This document shows, piece by piece, positions 38,851 to 48,300 of a stretch of 64,000 nucleotides of DNA. The first letter of the stretch is position 1; each line of letters starts with the position of its first letter. The notes beneath the pieces are model-generated. The model saw nothing but the letters and a program-made list of their open reading frames with translations, searched no databases and was not told the origin of the DNA. Source of the stretch: Deltaproteobacteria bacterium (GTDB lineage Bacteria > Myxococcota_A > UBA796 > CAJQPC01); contig JADKFE010000008.1 in the NCBI GenBank assembly GCA_016717595.1, forward strand, positions 124,001 to 188,000. The letters run 5' to 3'. The translations under genes and the position numbers were made by a program.

Positions 38851-40017
38851 ATGACGACGCCCGCGGCCACGACGGATCCACTGCTGGACGTCCCTTTTTT
38901 GCGCCAGATCCCCCTCACGGAGCTCAAGCGGTACAGCGAGCTGTGGGTGCGGGTGGCGCTGCGTCCCGGCGAGAACCTCTGGACCGAGGGCGGTCTGGCC
39001 GCGGAGCTCGGCGTCGTGCTCAGCGGAGAGCTCGCGGTGGTGAGCGGCGGCGTCGAGGTGGGCCGCGTGCGGGTCGGGGAGCTCGCGGGTGAGGCCAGCG
39101 CCTTCTTTCGGGGCGAGACACGCACGGCGAGCCTGCGCGCCGAGAGCCCCGCCGAGGTGCTCACCCTCTCCGTGCGAGACCTCATCCGCCTTCGCCGCGA
39201 GGGCAGCGCCATCTACGACGCGCTCTTACGCCAGGCCCTCGTCACCCTCGTGCGCCGCGTGCGCGCCACGGACCTGCGCATCGCGCAGCTCGCCCAAGGG
39301 GGCCGCGCCGCGCCGGCAAAGTCAGAGGCCGGCCTCTTGACCCGGGTGTGGCGCGCGCTCCGCCCCGACAGCCCCTCTGGTCCCCCGCCCTCTCTGGAGC
39401 CCCTGCTCCGCAAGATGCCCGTGCTGCGCCCGGCCGACCCTGAAGAGATCACCGAGCTCGCCCGGCTGTTCACCGTCGAGCCCATGAAAGAGGGCCAGAC
39501 GATCTTTATGGAGGGCTCGCCGGGGGAGGCGGCCTACATCATCGCTGAGGGCAAGGTGGAGGTGCTGCGCCACGTCCGCGGCGAGCGCGCCGAGCTCCTC
39601 GCCACCTTAGAGCGCGGCGACCTCTTCGGCGCGAACACCCTGGTGGAGACCGGCGCGCGCACGGCCTCGTGCATCGCCGTCGAGGCCGGGTGGCTCTACC
39701 GCATCGACGCCAAAGACTTCAACACCCCGTCGGCCCGGGCGGGCATGCTGTGGCGTGAGGCCGTGCTCGCGGCCTTCGCCTCGCAGCTCCGCTCGGCGAA
39801 CCACGCGCTGAACCGGGCCATCGAGCTCAAGGCCAGCCTTCACGGCGAGCACAGCGACGCCACGGCCAGCGGCGACAACGAGGCGAGCTTCCGCGAGCTG
39901 CTCCGCGCCTCAGGCTTCTTACAAGGCGCCCGCACCTCCGACGCGCACCTGGGCGACCCTGAGAGCAAGAGCGGCGCCCTGCCCTACTCCTCGCCAACCT
40001 CAAAGAAGCGCGAGTGA
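38851..40017 (+). CDS. Protein with two cyclic-nucleotide-binding domains
   Basis: The 388-residue protein has two cNMP-binding beta-roll domains. The first is at residues about 10-115 (LRPGENLWTEGG, VLSGELAVVSGG) and the second at about 190-310 (MKEGQTIFMEGSPGEAAYII, LERGDLFGANTLVETGARTAS). No DNA-binding helix-turn-helix or enzymatic domain is seen, so it is probably a sensor that acts on a partner. Neither domain has an exact phosphate-binding cassette, and the ligand may not be cAMP. GGAG at 38841 is 6 nt before the ATG at 38851 and only 3 nt before the ATG at 38848, so I chose the second. The stop overlaps the NUDIX start. Confidence 0.85.
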   Translation: MTTPAATTDPLLDVPFLRQIPLTELKRYSELWVRVALRPGENLWTEGGLAAELGVVLSGELAVVSGGVEVGRVRVGELAGEASAFFRGETRTASLRAESPAEVLTLSVRDLIRLRREGSAIYDALLRQALVTLVRRVRATDLRIAQLAQGGRAAPAKSEAGLLTRVWRALRPDSPSGPPPSLEPLLRKMPVLRPADPEEITELARLFTVEPMKEGQTIFMEGSPGEAAYIIAEGKVEVLRHVRGERAELLATLERGDLFGANTLVETGARTASCIAVEAGWLYRIDAKDFNTPSARAGMLWREAVLAAFASQLRSANHALNRAIELKASLHGEHSDATASGDNEASFRELLRASGFLQGARTSDAHLGDPESKSGALPYSSPTSKKRE

Positions 40018-40583
40018 GCGCGCCCCCAACCCGCCGGGTGATCTTCGAGCACGCCATCCTGCGCGCCGTGGGCAGCCCCGTGCAGACCTCTGAGGGTGCG
40101 CGAGAGTACATCCGCCTGGAGATCTCCGACTGGGTGAACATCGTCGGGATCACGGCCGACGCGCGGGTGATCCTCGTGCGCCAGCACCGCCACGGCATCG
40201 ACGCGGAGACTCTGGAGATCCCCGGCGGCTGCGTAGACCCCGGCGAGGCCCCCGCGGACGCCGCCGCGCGTGAGCTCCTGGAGGAGACCGGCTACGGCGA
40301 CGGCGCGTGGCGCCCCCTCGGCTGGGTGTGGTCCAACCCCGCGATCCAGAACAACCGCACCCACCTGTTCCTGGCGTCGGGCCTTCGCCTGCTGGGGCCG
40401 CCCCAGCTTGGCCCAGGCGAGGCGGACCTGCGGGTAGAGCTGCGCCCGGTGGGGGAGGTGCCTGAGCTTTTGCGCAGCGGCGAGGTGAACCACAGCCTGG
40501 CGGTGGTGGCGCTGCAGCGGTGGCTGTTGGGGGCTGAGAGGCGTCCTGAGCGGCCTGGGCGTGTGCGCGAAGATGTTCCGTGA
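40014..40583 (+). CDS. NUDIX hydrolase, ADP-ribose pyrophosphatase type
   Basis: The 189-residue protein has a complete NUDIX box, from GGCVDPGEAP to AAARELLEETGY, within the GX5EX7REUXEEXGU pattern at residues about 68-91. The surrounding ARVILVRQHRHGIDAETLEI and NPAIQNNRTHLF fit ADP-ribose or nucleotide-sugar pyrophosphatases. The GTG at 40014 overlaps the previous stop as GTGA, so it is coupled to the cNMP-binding protein gene. Its last eight codons lie inside the first unit of the 42-bp repeat array, so the C-terminal tail appears to derive from repeat sequence. Confidence 0.9.
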   Translation: MSAPPTRRVIFEHAILRAVGSPVQTSEGAREYIRLEISDWVNIVGITADARVILVRQHRHGIDAETLEIPGGCVDPGEAPADAAARELLEETGYGDGAWRPLGWVWSNPAIQNNRTHLFLASGLRLLGPPQLGPGEADLRVELRPVGEVPELLRSGEVNHSLAVVALQRWLLGAERRPERPGRVREDVP

Positions 40584-41104
40584 CCTCCGGTCTCGCCGGT
40601 GACGACACGCACAGGCCGCACATGACGCCGTGAAGAGCTTGCGCATGAACGCTCCATGTCTCCATGACATCCGTTGTCAATTGCGACGACACGCACAAAC
40701 ACCCCATGACGTCATGCCTTGCCTGTGACGAGACGCACAATGTCTTCATGACGTCCAACGTGTACCAACACGGACCGCACACCTCCTGCATGAGATCCTC
40801 GCGCCCATAAGACGGTGCGCACAAGGCGTCTTAGGCGTCCGTTTGACCTTACGACGATACGCACAGGCTCTCCATGAGGCCGAATGCTTCTTGTGCGTGG
40901 CGTCGATGACCGTCTCTATGCGTTAGGGTGCCCATTGACCGCGCACCCACCTCCGACGTGCCCTCCAGCACACCCGAGGCCCTACGCCCTACCCCTTGCG
41001 GGATGCCAACGCCTCATCCCCCAGCGGTACACACGCTCAACGTGCCCTCCGGCGCGCCCGAGGCCCTACGCCACACACCCCCATGATCTGCTGGGCGGAT
41101 CCTG
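40559..41104. repeat. Degenerate tandem array, 42-bp period, about 13 units
   Basis: Units starting at 40559, 40601, 40643, 40685, 40727, 40769, 40811 and 40853 line up in register. The consensus is GACGANACGCACA at positions 1-13 and CATGACG at 21-27. For example 40685 and 40727 share GACGA-ACGCACA and CATGACGTC with 42-bp spacing. Later units are more diverged; 41063 still has ACGCC-ACACACCCCCATGA. On the minus strand the period reads as 14 residues (DVMxxLCVSS), but a stop lies in two units. It fills the space between the NUDIX gene and the next gene. No known repeat family is recognised. Confidence 0.85.
40956..41073. repeat. Direct repeat pair 84 bp apart within the array
   Basis: The 34-bp segments at 40956-40989 and 41040-41073 (ACGTGCCCTCC, then CCCGAGGCCCTACGCC) differ at only three positions. 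Their spacing is exactly two 42-bp periods, which extends the array phase to at least 41073. Confidence 0.85.
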
Positions 41105-41169
41105 CAACGGCGCTCACCCTCGCCGTGCTCGGCGCGCACAAAGATCAACCAAGGCGCGTGCTCTTCGGT

Positions 41170-41175
41170 TAAACT
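41170..41175 (+). promoter_or_regulatory. Candidate -10 box of the 41.2-43.9 kb operon
   Basis: TAAACT lies 37 nt before the ATG at 41213, and an AGAGGAA ribosome-binding site is at 41202-41208. The region 41105-41169 shows nothing else I can support. Confidence 0.4.
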
Positions 41176-41212
41176 GCTCCCCACGACACGCTCAACCGAT
41201 GAGAGGAACCGC

Positions 41213-41875
41213 ATGGCCCAACGCTCCGCGCGCTCCCAAGAGCAGCGCCGCTCCCTCGCCCAAGCGGCGGCGCGCCTGAAGGTGCTCTTCGCCACCCGCC
41301 CCGAGGTGATCAACCTCTTCAACACGCTCATGCTCGTGCCGCTCACCGAGTGGGAGGTCAAGTCCACCGCCGCTGAAGCCGCCCGCGCCGTGGTGCAGCA
41401 GTCCACGGCGGAGTCCTCCGCCCGAATGAAGGCGATGGCGGCGGCCCTTCGCGCGCTGGTGCTGCGCCTCAAGGCGGATCACGCCCCCGACGGCGAGCCC
41501 GAGCTGCGCCGCCTGATGGGCGATCGCACCGCGTCTGACGTGCTGGCGCTCTCCAGCTCCGCCCGGGTGGAGGTGCTCTTGGACCTCGACAAGCGCCTCG
41601 ACGCCACGCCCCCGGTGTGGGAGCCCGAGGCTGTGCCCCTGCGCATGACCACCCGCGACGCCGAGAAGGGCCTGGGTGATCTAGCGAGCGCCCGCCGCGC
41701 GCGGAAGGTGGCCTCGGCCGCTGAAGACGCCGCCGACCGCGCGCTCAGCGCCGCCTGGGTGGTCCTCGCCGCCGCCTTGGGCAAGGTGCTCACCCCACAA
41801 GAGCTCGCGGAGGCCGTGCCCGAGTTCTCTAGCCCCAAGAAGAGCGCCACCACGGACGAGGGCGCTGGGGCTTAG
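41213..41875 (+). CDS. Helical protein of unknown function, first gene of the ATPase/HNH operon
   Basis: The 220-residue protein is almost entirely helical by composition, with Ala-rich heptads (AEAARAVVQQSTAESSARMK, ARKVASAAEDAADRALSA). I recognise no domain. There is no signal peptide or membrane helix. It has a good ribosome-binding site and ends 20 bp before the ATPase gene, so it may be a third component of that operon. A Pro/Ser/Lys-rich tail (FSSPKKSATTDEG) ends it. It could also be an unrelated gene that only shares the promoter. Confidence 0.75.
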   Translation: MAQRSARSQEQRRSLAQAAARLKVLFATRPEVINLFNTLMLVPLTEWEVKSTAAEAARAVVQQSTAESSARMKAMAAALRALVLRLKADHAPDGEPELRRLMGDRTASDVLALSSSARVEVLLDLDKRLDATPPVWEPEAVPLRMTTRDAEKGLGDLASARRARKVASAAEDAADRALSAAWVVLAAALGKVLTPQELAEAVPEFSSPKKSATTDEGAGA

Positions 41876-41895
41876 GCTTTGGCGTGAGGTGAGAT

Positions 41896-43197
41896 GTGCT
41901 GCGCTCCTTGAGCCTCAAGAACGTCGGCCCCTCGGCGGCGCTCAGCCTCGATCCCTTGGCCTCCCGCTTGAACCTCATCACCGGGGACAACGGCCTGGGA
42001 AAAAGCTTCTTGCTGGAGGTGGCGTGGTGGGCGCTCACGCGGACGTGGAACGGGCGTCCTGCGGAGCCGAGCGCGAAGGGCGCACAGATCACAGCGGAGT
42101 TTGACAAGGGCAACCTGTCGCAGAAGGGCGCGCTCAAGTCGGACTGGGATCCCGCGCGGGAGCTTTGGAAGCTCCCCCCAGGCCCACCTCCCAACCCAGG
42201 GATGGTCCTCTACGCCCGCGTCGATGGATCGTTCTCGGCGTTTGACCCCTTCCGCAACTACAAGCTCAACACACGACCGAGCGGCGCGCAGCATGAGGCG
42301 CCACCGGCGTACCAGTTCTCCTCGGATCAGGTGATGAACGGCCTGTCGCGTAAGGTGCAGGTCATGGGGGAGTGGCAGGAGGAGATCCTGTGTGGCGGCC
42401 TGATTCGAGACTGGTTCAACTGGCAGATCCGGAAAAACGAGCAGTTCGCGCTCTTAGAGGCCTTGTTGGCGCGATTGAGCCCCATGAGCGCGCCGCTCAA
42501 GCCGGGCCAGCCGCGGTTCGTGGCCCTCAACTCGGCGTATGAGATCCCGACGATCCAGATGCCCTATGGCCAAGAGGTGCCTCTCGTCTACGCGCCCGCT
42601 GGGGTTCAGCGCATCGCGAAGCTCGCCTACCTGCTGGCCTGGACGCTGAGCCAGCACGAGCGCGCCGCCGCCGAGCAGCCGCGCGCCACCCGACCGCAGC
42701 TCACCGTGCTCATCGACGAGCCCGAGACCCACCTGCACCCTCAATGGCAGCGCACCTTCTTGCCGTCGCTCATCACAGCGCTCAATGAGCACGCCCCAGG
42801 CAATCCCCAGATCCAGCTCCTCGTCGCGACACACTCCCCGCTCGTGCTTGCGTCGGTTGAGCCGCTGTTTGACCCCAGACAAGACGCGCTGTGGAAGCTC
42901 GATCTGGTGCCGGGTGAGGAAGGCCAGCCGGGGACGGTGCAGGTGGAGCGGGATCATCACTACATGCGCGGCGACGTGGGCATGTGGCTCTCCTCCGACG
43001 TCTTCAACGAGACGTCGCTCTACTCTGAAGAGGCGGAGCGCACAATGCGAGAGGCCGCCGGGATGATGGACGACGATGAGGCCACCGAGCCCCAAGCGCA
43101 GGCGGTTCGGCTCAAGCTCCGCCGCGTGCTCGCCGACACCGATCCGTTCTGGTTAGGGCTGCGCGCCTGGATGCGCACAAAGGGCTGGCGCGTGTGA
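41896..43197 (+). CDS. AAA/SMC-type ATPase, PtuA-like defence candidate
   Basis: The 433-residue protein is an ABC-type AAA ATPase (AAA_21 type). It has Walker A GDNGLGKS (residues 30-37), a Walker B with LTVLIDEPETHLHPQW (D274, E275) and the switch His in LLVATHSPLVLAS (H313). The middle part (residues about 60-240) is a non-repetitive insert without long coiled coils. Such ATPases act with a nuclease in anti-phage systems such as Septu (PtuA-PtuB). The GTG at 41896 has GAGGTGAG upstream. Its stop overlaps the HNH gene as ATGA. A general DNA-repair role cannot be excluded. Confidence 0.8.
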   Translation: MLRSLSLKNVGPSAALSLDPLASRLNLITGDNGLGKSFLLEVAWWALTRTWNGRPAEPSAKGAQITAEFDKGNLSQKGALKSDWDPARELWKLPPGPPPNPGMVLYARVDGSFSAFDPFRNYKLNTRPSGAQHEAPPAYQFSSDQVMNGLSRKVQVMGEWQEEILCGGLIRDWFNWQIRKNEQFALLEALLARLSPMSAPLKPGQPRFVALNSAYEIPTIQMPYGQEVPLVYAPAGVQRIAKLAYLLAWTLSQHERAAAEQPRATRPQLTVLIDEPETHLHPQWQRTFLPSLITALNEHAPGNPQIQLLVATHSPLVLASVEPLFDPRQDALWKLDLVPGEEGQPGTVQVERDHHYMRGDVGMWLSSDVFNETSLYSEEAERTMREAAGMMDDDEATEPQAQAVRLKLRRVLADTDPFWLGLRAWMRTKGWRV

Positions 43198-43889
43198 TCC
43201 CCGTCGTCCGTCAGCCCGAGCCGAAGCCTCCGGCCTACGATTTCCACCACGATGTTTATGAGCGAGGCGAAGACACCATTCGGCAGCTCGCCGGGCTGCC
43301 CCCCTTGCGTGTGTGGCCGGGGCCAAACATCAAACCTCGGGTAAGCCAGATCGCAAATGTCACGGGCGCCATGCTCGGGGACTACCCCCACTGGACCCGC
43401 GCGCTCCCAGCGCTTCAAGAGGCGTACGGTAGCCTCTGCGCCTACCTGGCGCGGCGCATTGAGCTTGTGGAGACGCCCACGGCGGATCACTACATCGCGC
43501 GACGCCAGGCGAAGCCGCTGATCTTGGCCTACACCTGGTCCAACCTCCGGCTCGCGCACCACTACATCAACGGCGTGAAGACTGACCTCGCCGACGTGCT
43601 CGATCCGTTTGAGGTGAAAGAGGGCTGGTTTGCGCTCATCCTCGCGACCGGGGAGACCGTGCCGGGTCCAATGGCGCCCAAAAACCGCCTCGCCGACATC
43701 CAGCGCACGATCACCCTGCTCCAGCTCAACCGAGGCCCTATCTTGAAGACGCGGCGGCGCGCGATTGACCGATACCGACGTCCCCCCGTAGGCCAGCGCC
43801 CGATCCCGCTCTGGTCTCTGGAGGAAGACGAGCCCTTCATCGCCCACGAGCTCCGCCGCCAAGGCCAGCTCAACCCTGGCGACGCCTGA
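43194..43889 (+). CDS. HNH-like nuclease, PtuB-like partner of the ATPase
   Basis: The 231-residue protein has an HNH-like core in order: D98-H99 in PTADHYIARR, N117 in AYTWSNLRLAHH, N126 in YINGVKTD, then DVLDPFEVKEGWF. This spacing matches TIGR02646/PtuB-like HNH proteins, where the DH, N and N/H residues bind metal and cut nucleic acid. The structural Cys pairs seen in many of these proteins are missing. The start overlaps the ATPase stop, so the two should be made in fixed ratio. Target (DNA or RNA) is not known. Confidence 0.7.
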   Translation: MIPVVRQPEPKPPAYDFHHDVYERGEDTIRQLAGLPPLRVWPGPNIKPRVSQIANVTGAMLGDYPHWTRALPALQEAYGSLCAYLARRIELVETPTADHYIARRQAKPLILAYTWSNLRLAHHYINGVKTDLADVLDPFEVKEGWFALILATGETVPGPMAPKNRLADIQRTITLLQLNRGPILKTRRRAIDRYRRPPVGQRPIPLWSLEEDEPFIAHELRRQGQLNPGDA

Positions 43890-43922
43890 TCCCGCCCCCT
43901 GGCGCCCGCCGAGCCCTTGCCT

Positions 43923-43928
43923 TAGAAT
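43923..43928 (+). promoter_or_regulatory. -10 box 6 nt before the P-loop NTPase start
   Basis: TAGAAT ends 6 nt before the ATG at 43935, so the message is probably leaderless. It is a separate promoter from the ATPase/HNH operon, 45 bp after the HNH stop. Confidence 0.5.
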
Positions 43929-43934
43929 CGCGGC

Positions 43935-45320
43935 ATGCCCGAGCCCAAAGACATCTGGGAGGCGCTGTACCGGCGCTTCGATCCCGACGAGCCCGCCCAC
44001 AAGGGCCAGTGGCGCGCTGACCGGCGCTGGAGCCCGATCCCCTCGATCTCCGCCGGGCTCAAGCGGCCCTTCGGCGAGAAGCGGTATCTGGTGATGGGCA
44101 CCGTGGGCACGGGCAAGACGACGGAGCTCCTGCGGGTGGCTGAAGAGCGCAGCGAGGACCACGTCGTCGTGTTCTTGGACCTCTGGCGGCACTTTGAGGA
44201 GGGCGTGGGCGACCCGAACGCGCTGCAGCATGTGCAGACCTGGGAGGTGCTGCTCCTGATCGGCCTCGCCGTGTACCGCGCCGCCGAGGCCCGCTTTGGG
44301 CATGTGTGGTCCAAAGACGATCTGCGCGACTTAGAGCGCGCCGCCGCCCGGTTCACCGCCCAGCCTGGCGAGGCGGGGGGCAGCGGCACCGTGGACCTCG
44401 CGCGGCTGGCGTCGAGCCTGCTCGTCTTCGCCGGGGGGCCTGTGGGCGTGCTGGCGGGATCCGCCGCCGAGGCCGGGATCAAGGCCATCGGTGAGGTCGC
44501 CCGGGCCTCACGCTGGGACTTCAAGATCGGCGAGCGCGGGCGCAAGAGCCTGCCCGACCAAGACGAGCGTGTTCAGGAGATGTTGGGCGCGGTGAACATG
44601 CTCATCGGCACGATTCAGCACCAGTACCGGCGGCTGTTGTTGTTGGTGGACGGCCTCGACCGCATCAAGGTCGCCGAGACGACCCGCTCGCTGTTCGTCG
44701 AGAGCACGGTCTTGGGCAGCCTCTCCTGCGCCACGGTGCTCACGGCGCCTTTGGTGCTGCGGCGCAAAGGCCTCGCGGCCCAGGTGCGGCGGTTTGAGCC
44801 CAAGGTGCTCGCCAACGCGCCGGTGATCGACCGCCACGACCCCCACCAAGAGGGCGACGGCATCGACTTCTTGCTCGACGTCTTCCGCCGCCGGGTGGCG
44901 GACCTGCCCGCGCCCCCGGGCGTGGCGCGCGCGGCGGACTGCATCGCTGAGGCCCACCTCCGCCACCTCGCCTGGTGCAGCGGCGGCCGGGCCCGGGACT
45001 TCGTGCGTTTTGTGCGGATGGTCGCCGAGCGCGCCTGGGATCACGGCGCCGCCGTCGCGCCGCAGGAGATCGTCAACGACGCCATCGACGAGCGCCGCAA
45101 CGTCATGGAGATGGGCCTCAACAAACGACACATCGAGCTGCTGATAGAGGTCATGCAAGACCCCGAGCGGCTCTTGCCCGATGACGAGGCCATCGAGGCG
45201 CTCTTGGAGCAGTGGTGCCTGCTCCCCTACCCCAACGGAAGCGAATGGTACTTTCCCCACCCGCTGCTGACGCTCCGCCGAGTCCCGCTTCCCCCGAGAA
45301 AGGCTGGCTCGACCGCCTGA
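43935..45320 (+). CDS. P-loop NTPase, STAND/KAP-like
   Basis: The 461-residue protein has a Walker A in MGTVGTGKTTELLRVAEE near residue 58 and a Walker B in LLLLVDGLDRIK near residue 240. A hydrophobic segment (SLLVFAGGPVGVLAG) lies near residue 165 and could insert in the membrane, as in KAP NTPases. The C-terminal half is helical with a winged-helix look. Its 3' end overlaps the start of the giant kinase gene by about 75 bp, in another frame. The pair looks like a regulated NTPase plus effector/signalling protein, but I cannot assign a substrate. Confidence 0.75.
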   Translation: MPEPKDIWEALYRRFDPDEPAHKGQWRADRRWSPIPSISAGLKRPFGEKRYLVMGTVGTGKTTELLRVAEERSEDHVVVFLDLWRHFEEGVGDPNALQHVQTWEVLLLIGLAVYRAAEARFGHVWSKDDLRDLERAAARFTAQPGEAGGSGTVDLARLASSLLVFAGGPVGVLAGSAAEAGIKAIGEVARASRWDFKIGERGRKSLPDQDERVQEMLGAVNMLIGTIQHQYRRLLLLVDGLDRIKVAETTRSLFVESTVLGSLSCATVLTAPLVLRRKGLAAQVRRFEPKVLANAPVIDRHDPHQEGDGIDFLLDVFRRRVADLPAPPGVARAADCIAEAHLRHLAWCSGGRARDFVRFVRMVAERAWDHGAAVAPQEIVNDAIDERRNVMEMGLNKRHIELLIEVMQDPERLLPDDEAIEALLEQWCLLPYPNGSEWYFPHPLLTLRRVPLPPRKAGSTA

Positions 45321-48300
45321 TTCGGCCGCTCAAGCTGGCCGATCGTCAGGTGATGGTGCTCGTCGCCCAGGCGAGCCCGGCGGGGTTACGCCCGGCGCTC
45401 TGCCGCCTGCTCGCGGAGCTGGGCGAGGTGCAGGTGCGCCTGCGCGCGCCAGAGCTCGCGGCCTTGGCCCCGGGCAGCGTGGCGCTGTTGCGGGTGGTGC
45501 CTGAAGACATCCTCTGGCTCAACTACAACCGGCCGCTGGTGAGCGAGCGCCGCCTCAAGCTCGTGCTCTGGGCCGAGGGCGAGGTGGCCTCGGCGATGCG
45601 CGCCCAGGCGCCGGACTTCTTCGACTGGATCAGCCACGTCTTGCCTTGCCCACGGCTCACGCCGGGCTTCGCTTTGGCCGGGGTCAAGGCCTTGGGGCCG
45701 CGGTCTACGGCGCGCTGGGACGGCGATGGCCTCGTGGGGGCCTTACGCAGCGCCGGGCAAGAGTCGATGGTGGTGTTTGAGGACGCCAGCCGCACCTACC
45801 GATCCCTGCAGCGCTCGGCCCGCAGCGCCACCGTCGGGGTGTGCTGGACCGCCGTCGACCGCGCGCGCAGGCTGCACCGGGCGCGCTGGGCGATGGCTGA
45901 GGCGCGGGTGAACGGCCCCGGGCTGCTGCTCAACGCGGCCTTGCCCACCCCGGGCTGGGTGAGCCTGCACGCGCGCTGCCAAGACTGGGGCGAGGCCGCC
46001 GCCGCCTTGGCCGAGGCCGGGGTGCCCGAGCCCGCCCGAGAGGCCGCGCTGTTGGGGCTTGAGCCCGAGGCCATCACCCTTCGCGCCGCGATGTTGGGCT
46101 TTGGCGCGCCGCCGCCGCCCGCGCCGTCTCTGGACCCCCTCGCCGATGAGGGCGCCCGCCTCGCCGATCACGCCGCGTCCCTGCCCGGCCTCGCGCTGAC
46201 GATCCCGCCGAGCCTGCTCCAGCGCGCGGGCCTGCCCCTGGCCGTGGCCGCGCCCACCACGGCCTTAGAGCGAAGGGTCACCGCGCTCGTCGACGCCCTC
46301 TGGGCGGCTGAAGAGGCCAGCGCCGAGCCCTGGCTCAAGGCGAGCCGCGAGGCCCTGGACCTCGGCCACCCCGACGCCGCCTTGACCTGGGCCCAGCGCG
46401 CCGCCCGCCTCGCGGACTCCCCCGAGCGGGTCGCCTTGGCCGAACAAGCCCTGGGCCTCGCGCGCCTGGCCTTGGGCGACGTCTCCACCCAGCCCGACCC
46501 CTCCGAGCAGATCTCCCGGCCCCTCGCCCTGCCCGACCTGAGCGCCGCCGAGCGCGCCCGCACCCAGCTTCACCTCGCCTTCGTCGCCTTGACCCGCGGA
46601 GATCTAGACCGCGCCCGGGGCATGTTCGATGAGCTGCTGCTCACCCTAGACGACGTCGAGGAGCACCGCGGCCTGCGCGGCGCGGCGAAGGGCGGCTTGG
46701 GGCGCATCGCCTTGGCCCTCGGCGAGCTGACGCGGGCGCGGGCCCTGGCTGAAGAGGCCCTGGCCGCCATCGCCGAGCCGCGCCGCGCTGATAGCGCCGC
46801 CGCCGGGCTCTTGGCCGAGGTGCTGCTCGATGAGGGCCGCGTGCAGGACGCCATCGAGGCCGCAGACGCGCACCTCAGCGCCGTCTCCGCCGCCTTGGGC
46901 GAGGAGCACCCCGCCGCCCTGCGGGCCCTACGCCTGCGCGCCGAGGCCCGCCTGGCCGCCGGAGACGCCGCCGGGGCGCTCATCGACGCCCAGCGCGCCG
47001 TGCGTCTCGGCGACGAGGTGCAGGGGGTCGATCACCCCGACCTCGCCCGAGCGCGTGTGGCCTTGGGCCGCGCCTTCGCCCTGAGCGGTCGCCAAGACGA
47101 CGCCATCCGCACCCTAGAGATGGCGATCTCCTCCGCCGAGCGCGCCTTGCCCGCCGATCACCTCGAGCTCACCCGCGCCCGAGAGGCCCTGGCCGCCGCG
47201 TTGCAGCGTGAGGGCACCTTGCTCGTGCCCGCCGCCGCGCCGCCGCCCGCCGCCGAGCCCGTGCAGCTTCGTGAGCGCGCGGTGGATGTGTCGTTTGAGG
47301 AGCCCCGAGGCGCCGCGTCCTCTGTGTTTGATGAAGAAGAGGACGATCAGAGCTTCTCCGCCCGCCCCACGCTCTCCGCGCCGCCACCGCCGCCCGCCCC
47401 GTCCGGCGTCTCCTTGCCGATGACCAAGAGCCTCGGCTCCTCGGCCTCTCTGAACGTCGAGGCCGTGAGCTACACCCGCAAGGCGCTCACCGCCCAGATG
47501 CGCGCCGCCTACGCCCAGCGCGACGCCCTGGCCGCCCAAGGCGCGGAGGTGGTCGAGGCCGAGCAAGAGATCGTGAGCCTCCGCAAGAGCCTCCGCCGCG
47601 GCCCGGTGCTGCAGGCCGGTGAGCTGCTCGGGCAAGGCCGCTACGAGCTTCTGGAGCGCATCGGCCAAGGCGGCTTCGCGGCGGTGTGGCGATCGCTTGA
47701 TCGTGAGACAAACAAGGTCGTGGCCCTCAAGGTGCTGCACCCACACTGGGCCGATCAGCCCTCGCGCCGAGATCGGTTTGTGCGGGGTGCTCAGGTGATA
47801 CGCGCCTTAAATCACCCCAACCTGCTGCGGGTGCTCAGCGACGCCCAAGAAGAGGACGGCTTCTGGTTTTTTGCGATGGAGCACCTGCCCGGCGGAGATC
47901 TCTCCCAGGCCCTCGCCGCCGGTCGCCTCGGCCCCGCCCGCGCCATCGAGGCCGTCTTGGAGGTCGGCGAGGCCCTGGCCGTCGCGCACAAAGCGGGCGT
48001 CATTCACCGCGACGTGAAGCCCGCGAACATCCTCTTTGACGCGGCGGGGCGGGCGCACCTGAGCGACTTTGACCTCGTGGAGAGCCTCGACCGCTCGGCG
48101 ACCTTGAGCCTCGGCGGCATGGGCACCTTCCTCTACGCCGCGCCGGAGCTCCTCGACGCCGATCCCCACCCCAGCCCCCGGGCTGATGTCTACAGCCTGG
48201 GCATGGTGGCGCTCACCTGTTACCGCGGCGGCCAAGATCCCCCGGCGCCGTCGCTGGGCGTGATGCGGGTGCTCAACGACACCCGGGCGCCGACGGCGGT

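Noticed and set aside
40150..40824. Minus-strand frame of 224 codons over the NUDIX gene and the repeat array
   Set aside because: Half of it is antisense to a clear NUDIX gene. The other half is the 14-residue reading of the 42-bp repeats, which has stop codons in the next units. I treat it as a possible relic only.
40559..41104. CRISPR array
   Set aside because: The units are diverged along their whole length, with no constant repeat and unique spacer structure, and no cas genes are in the window.
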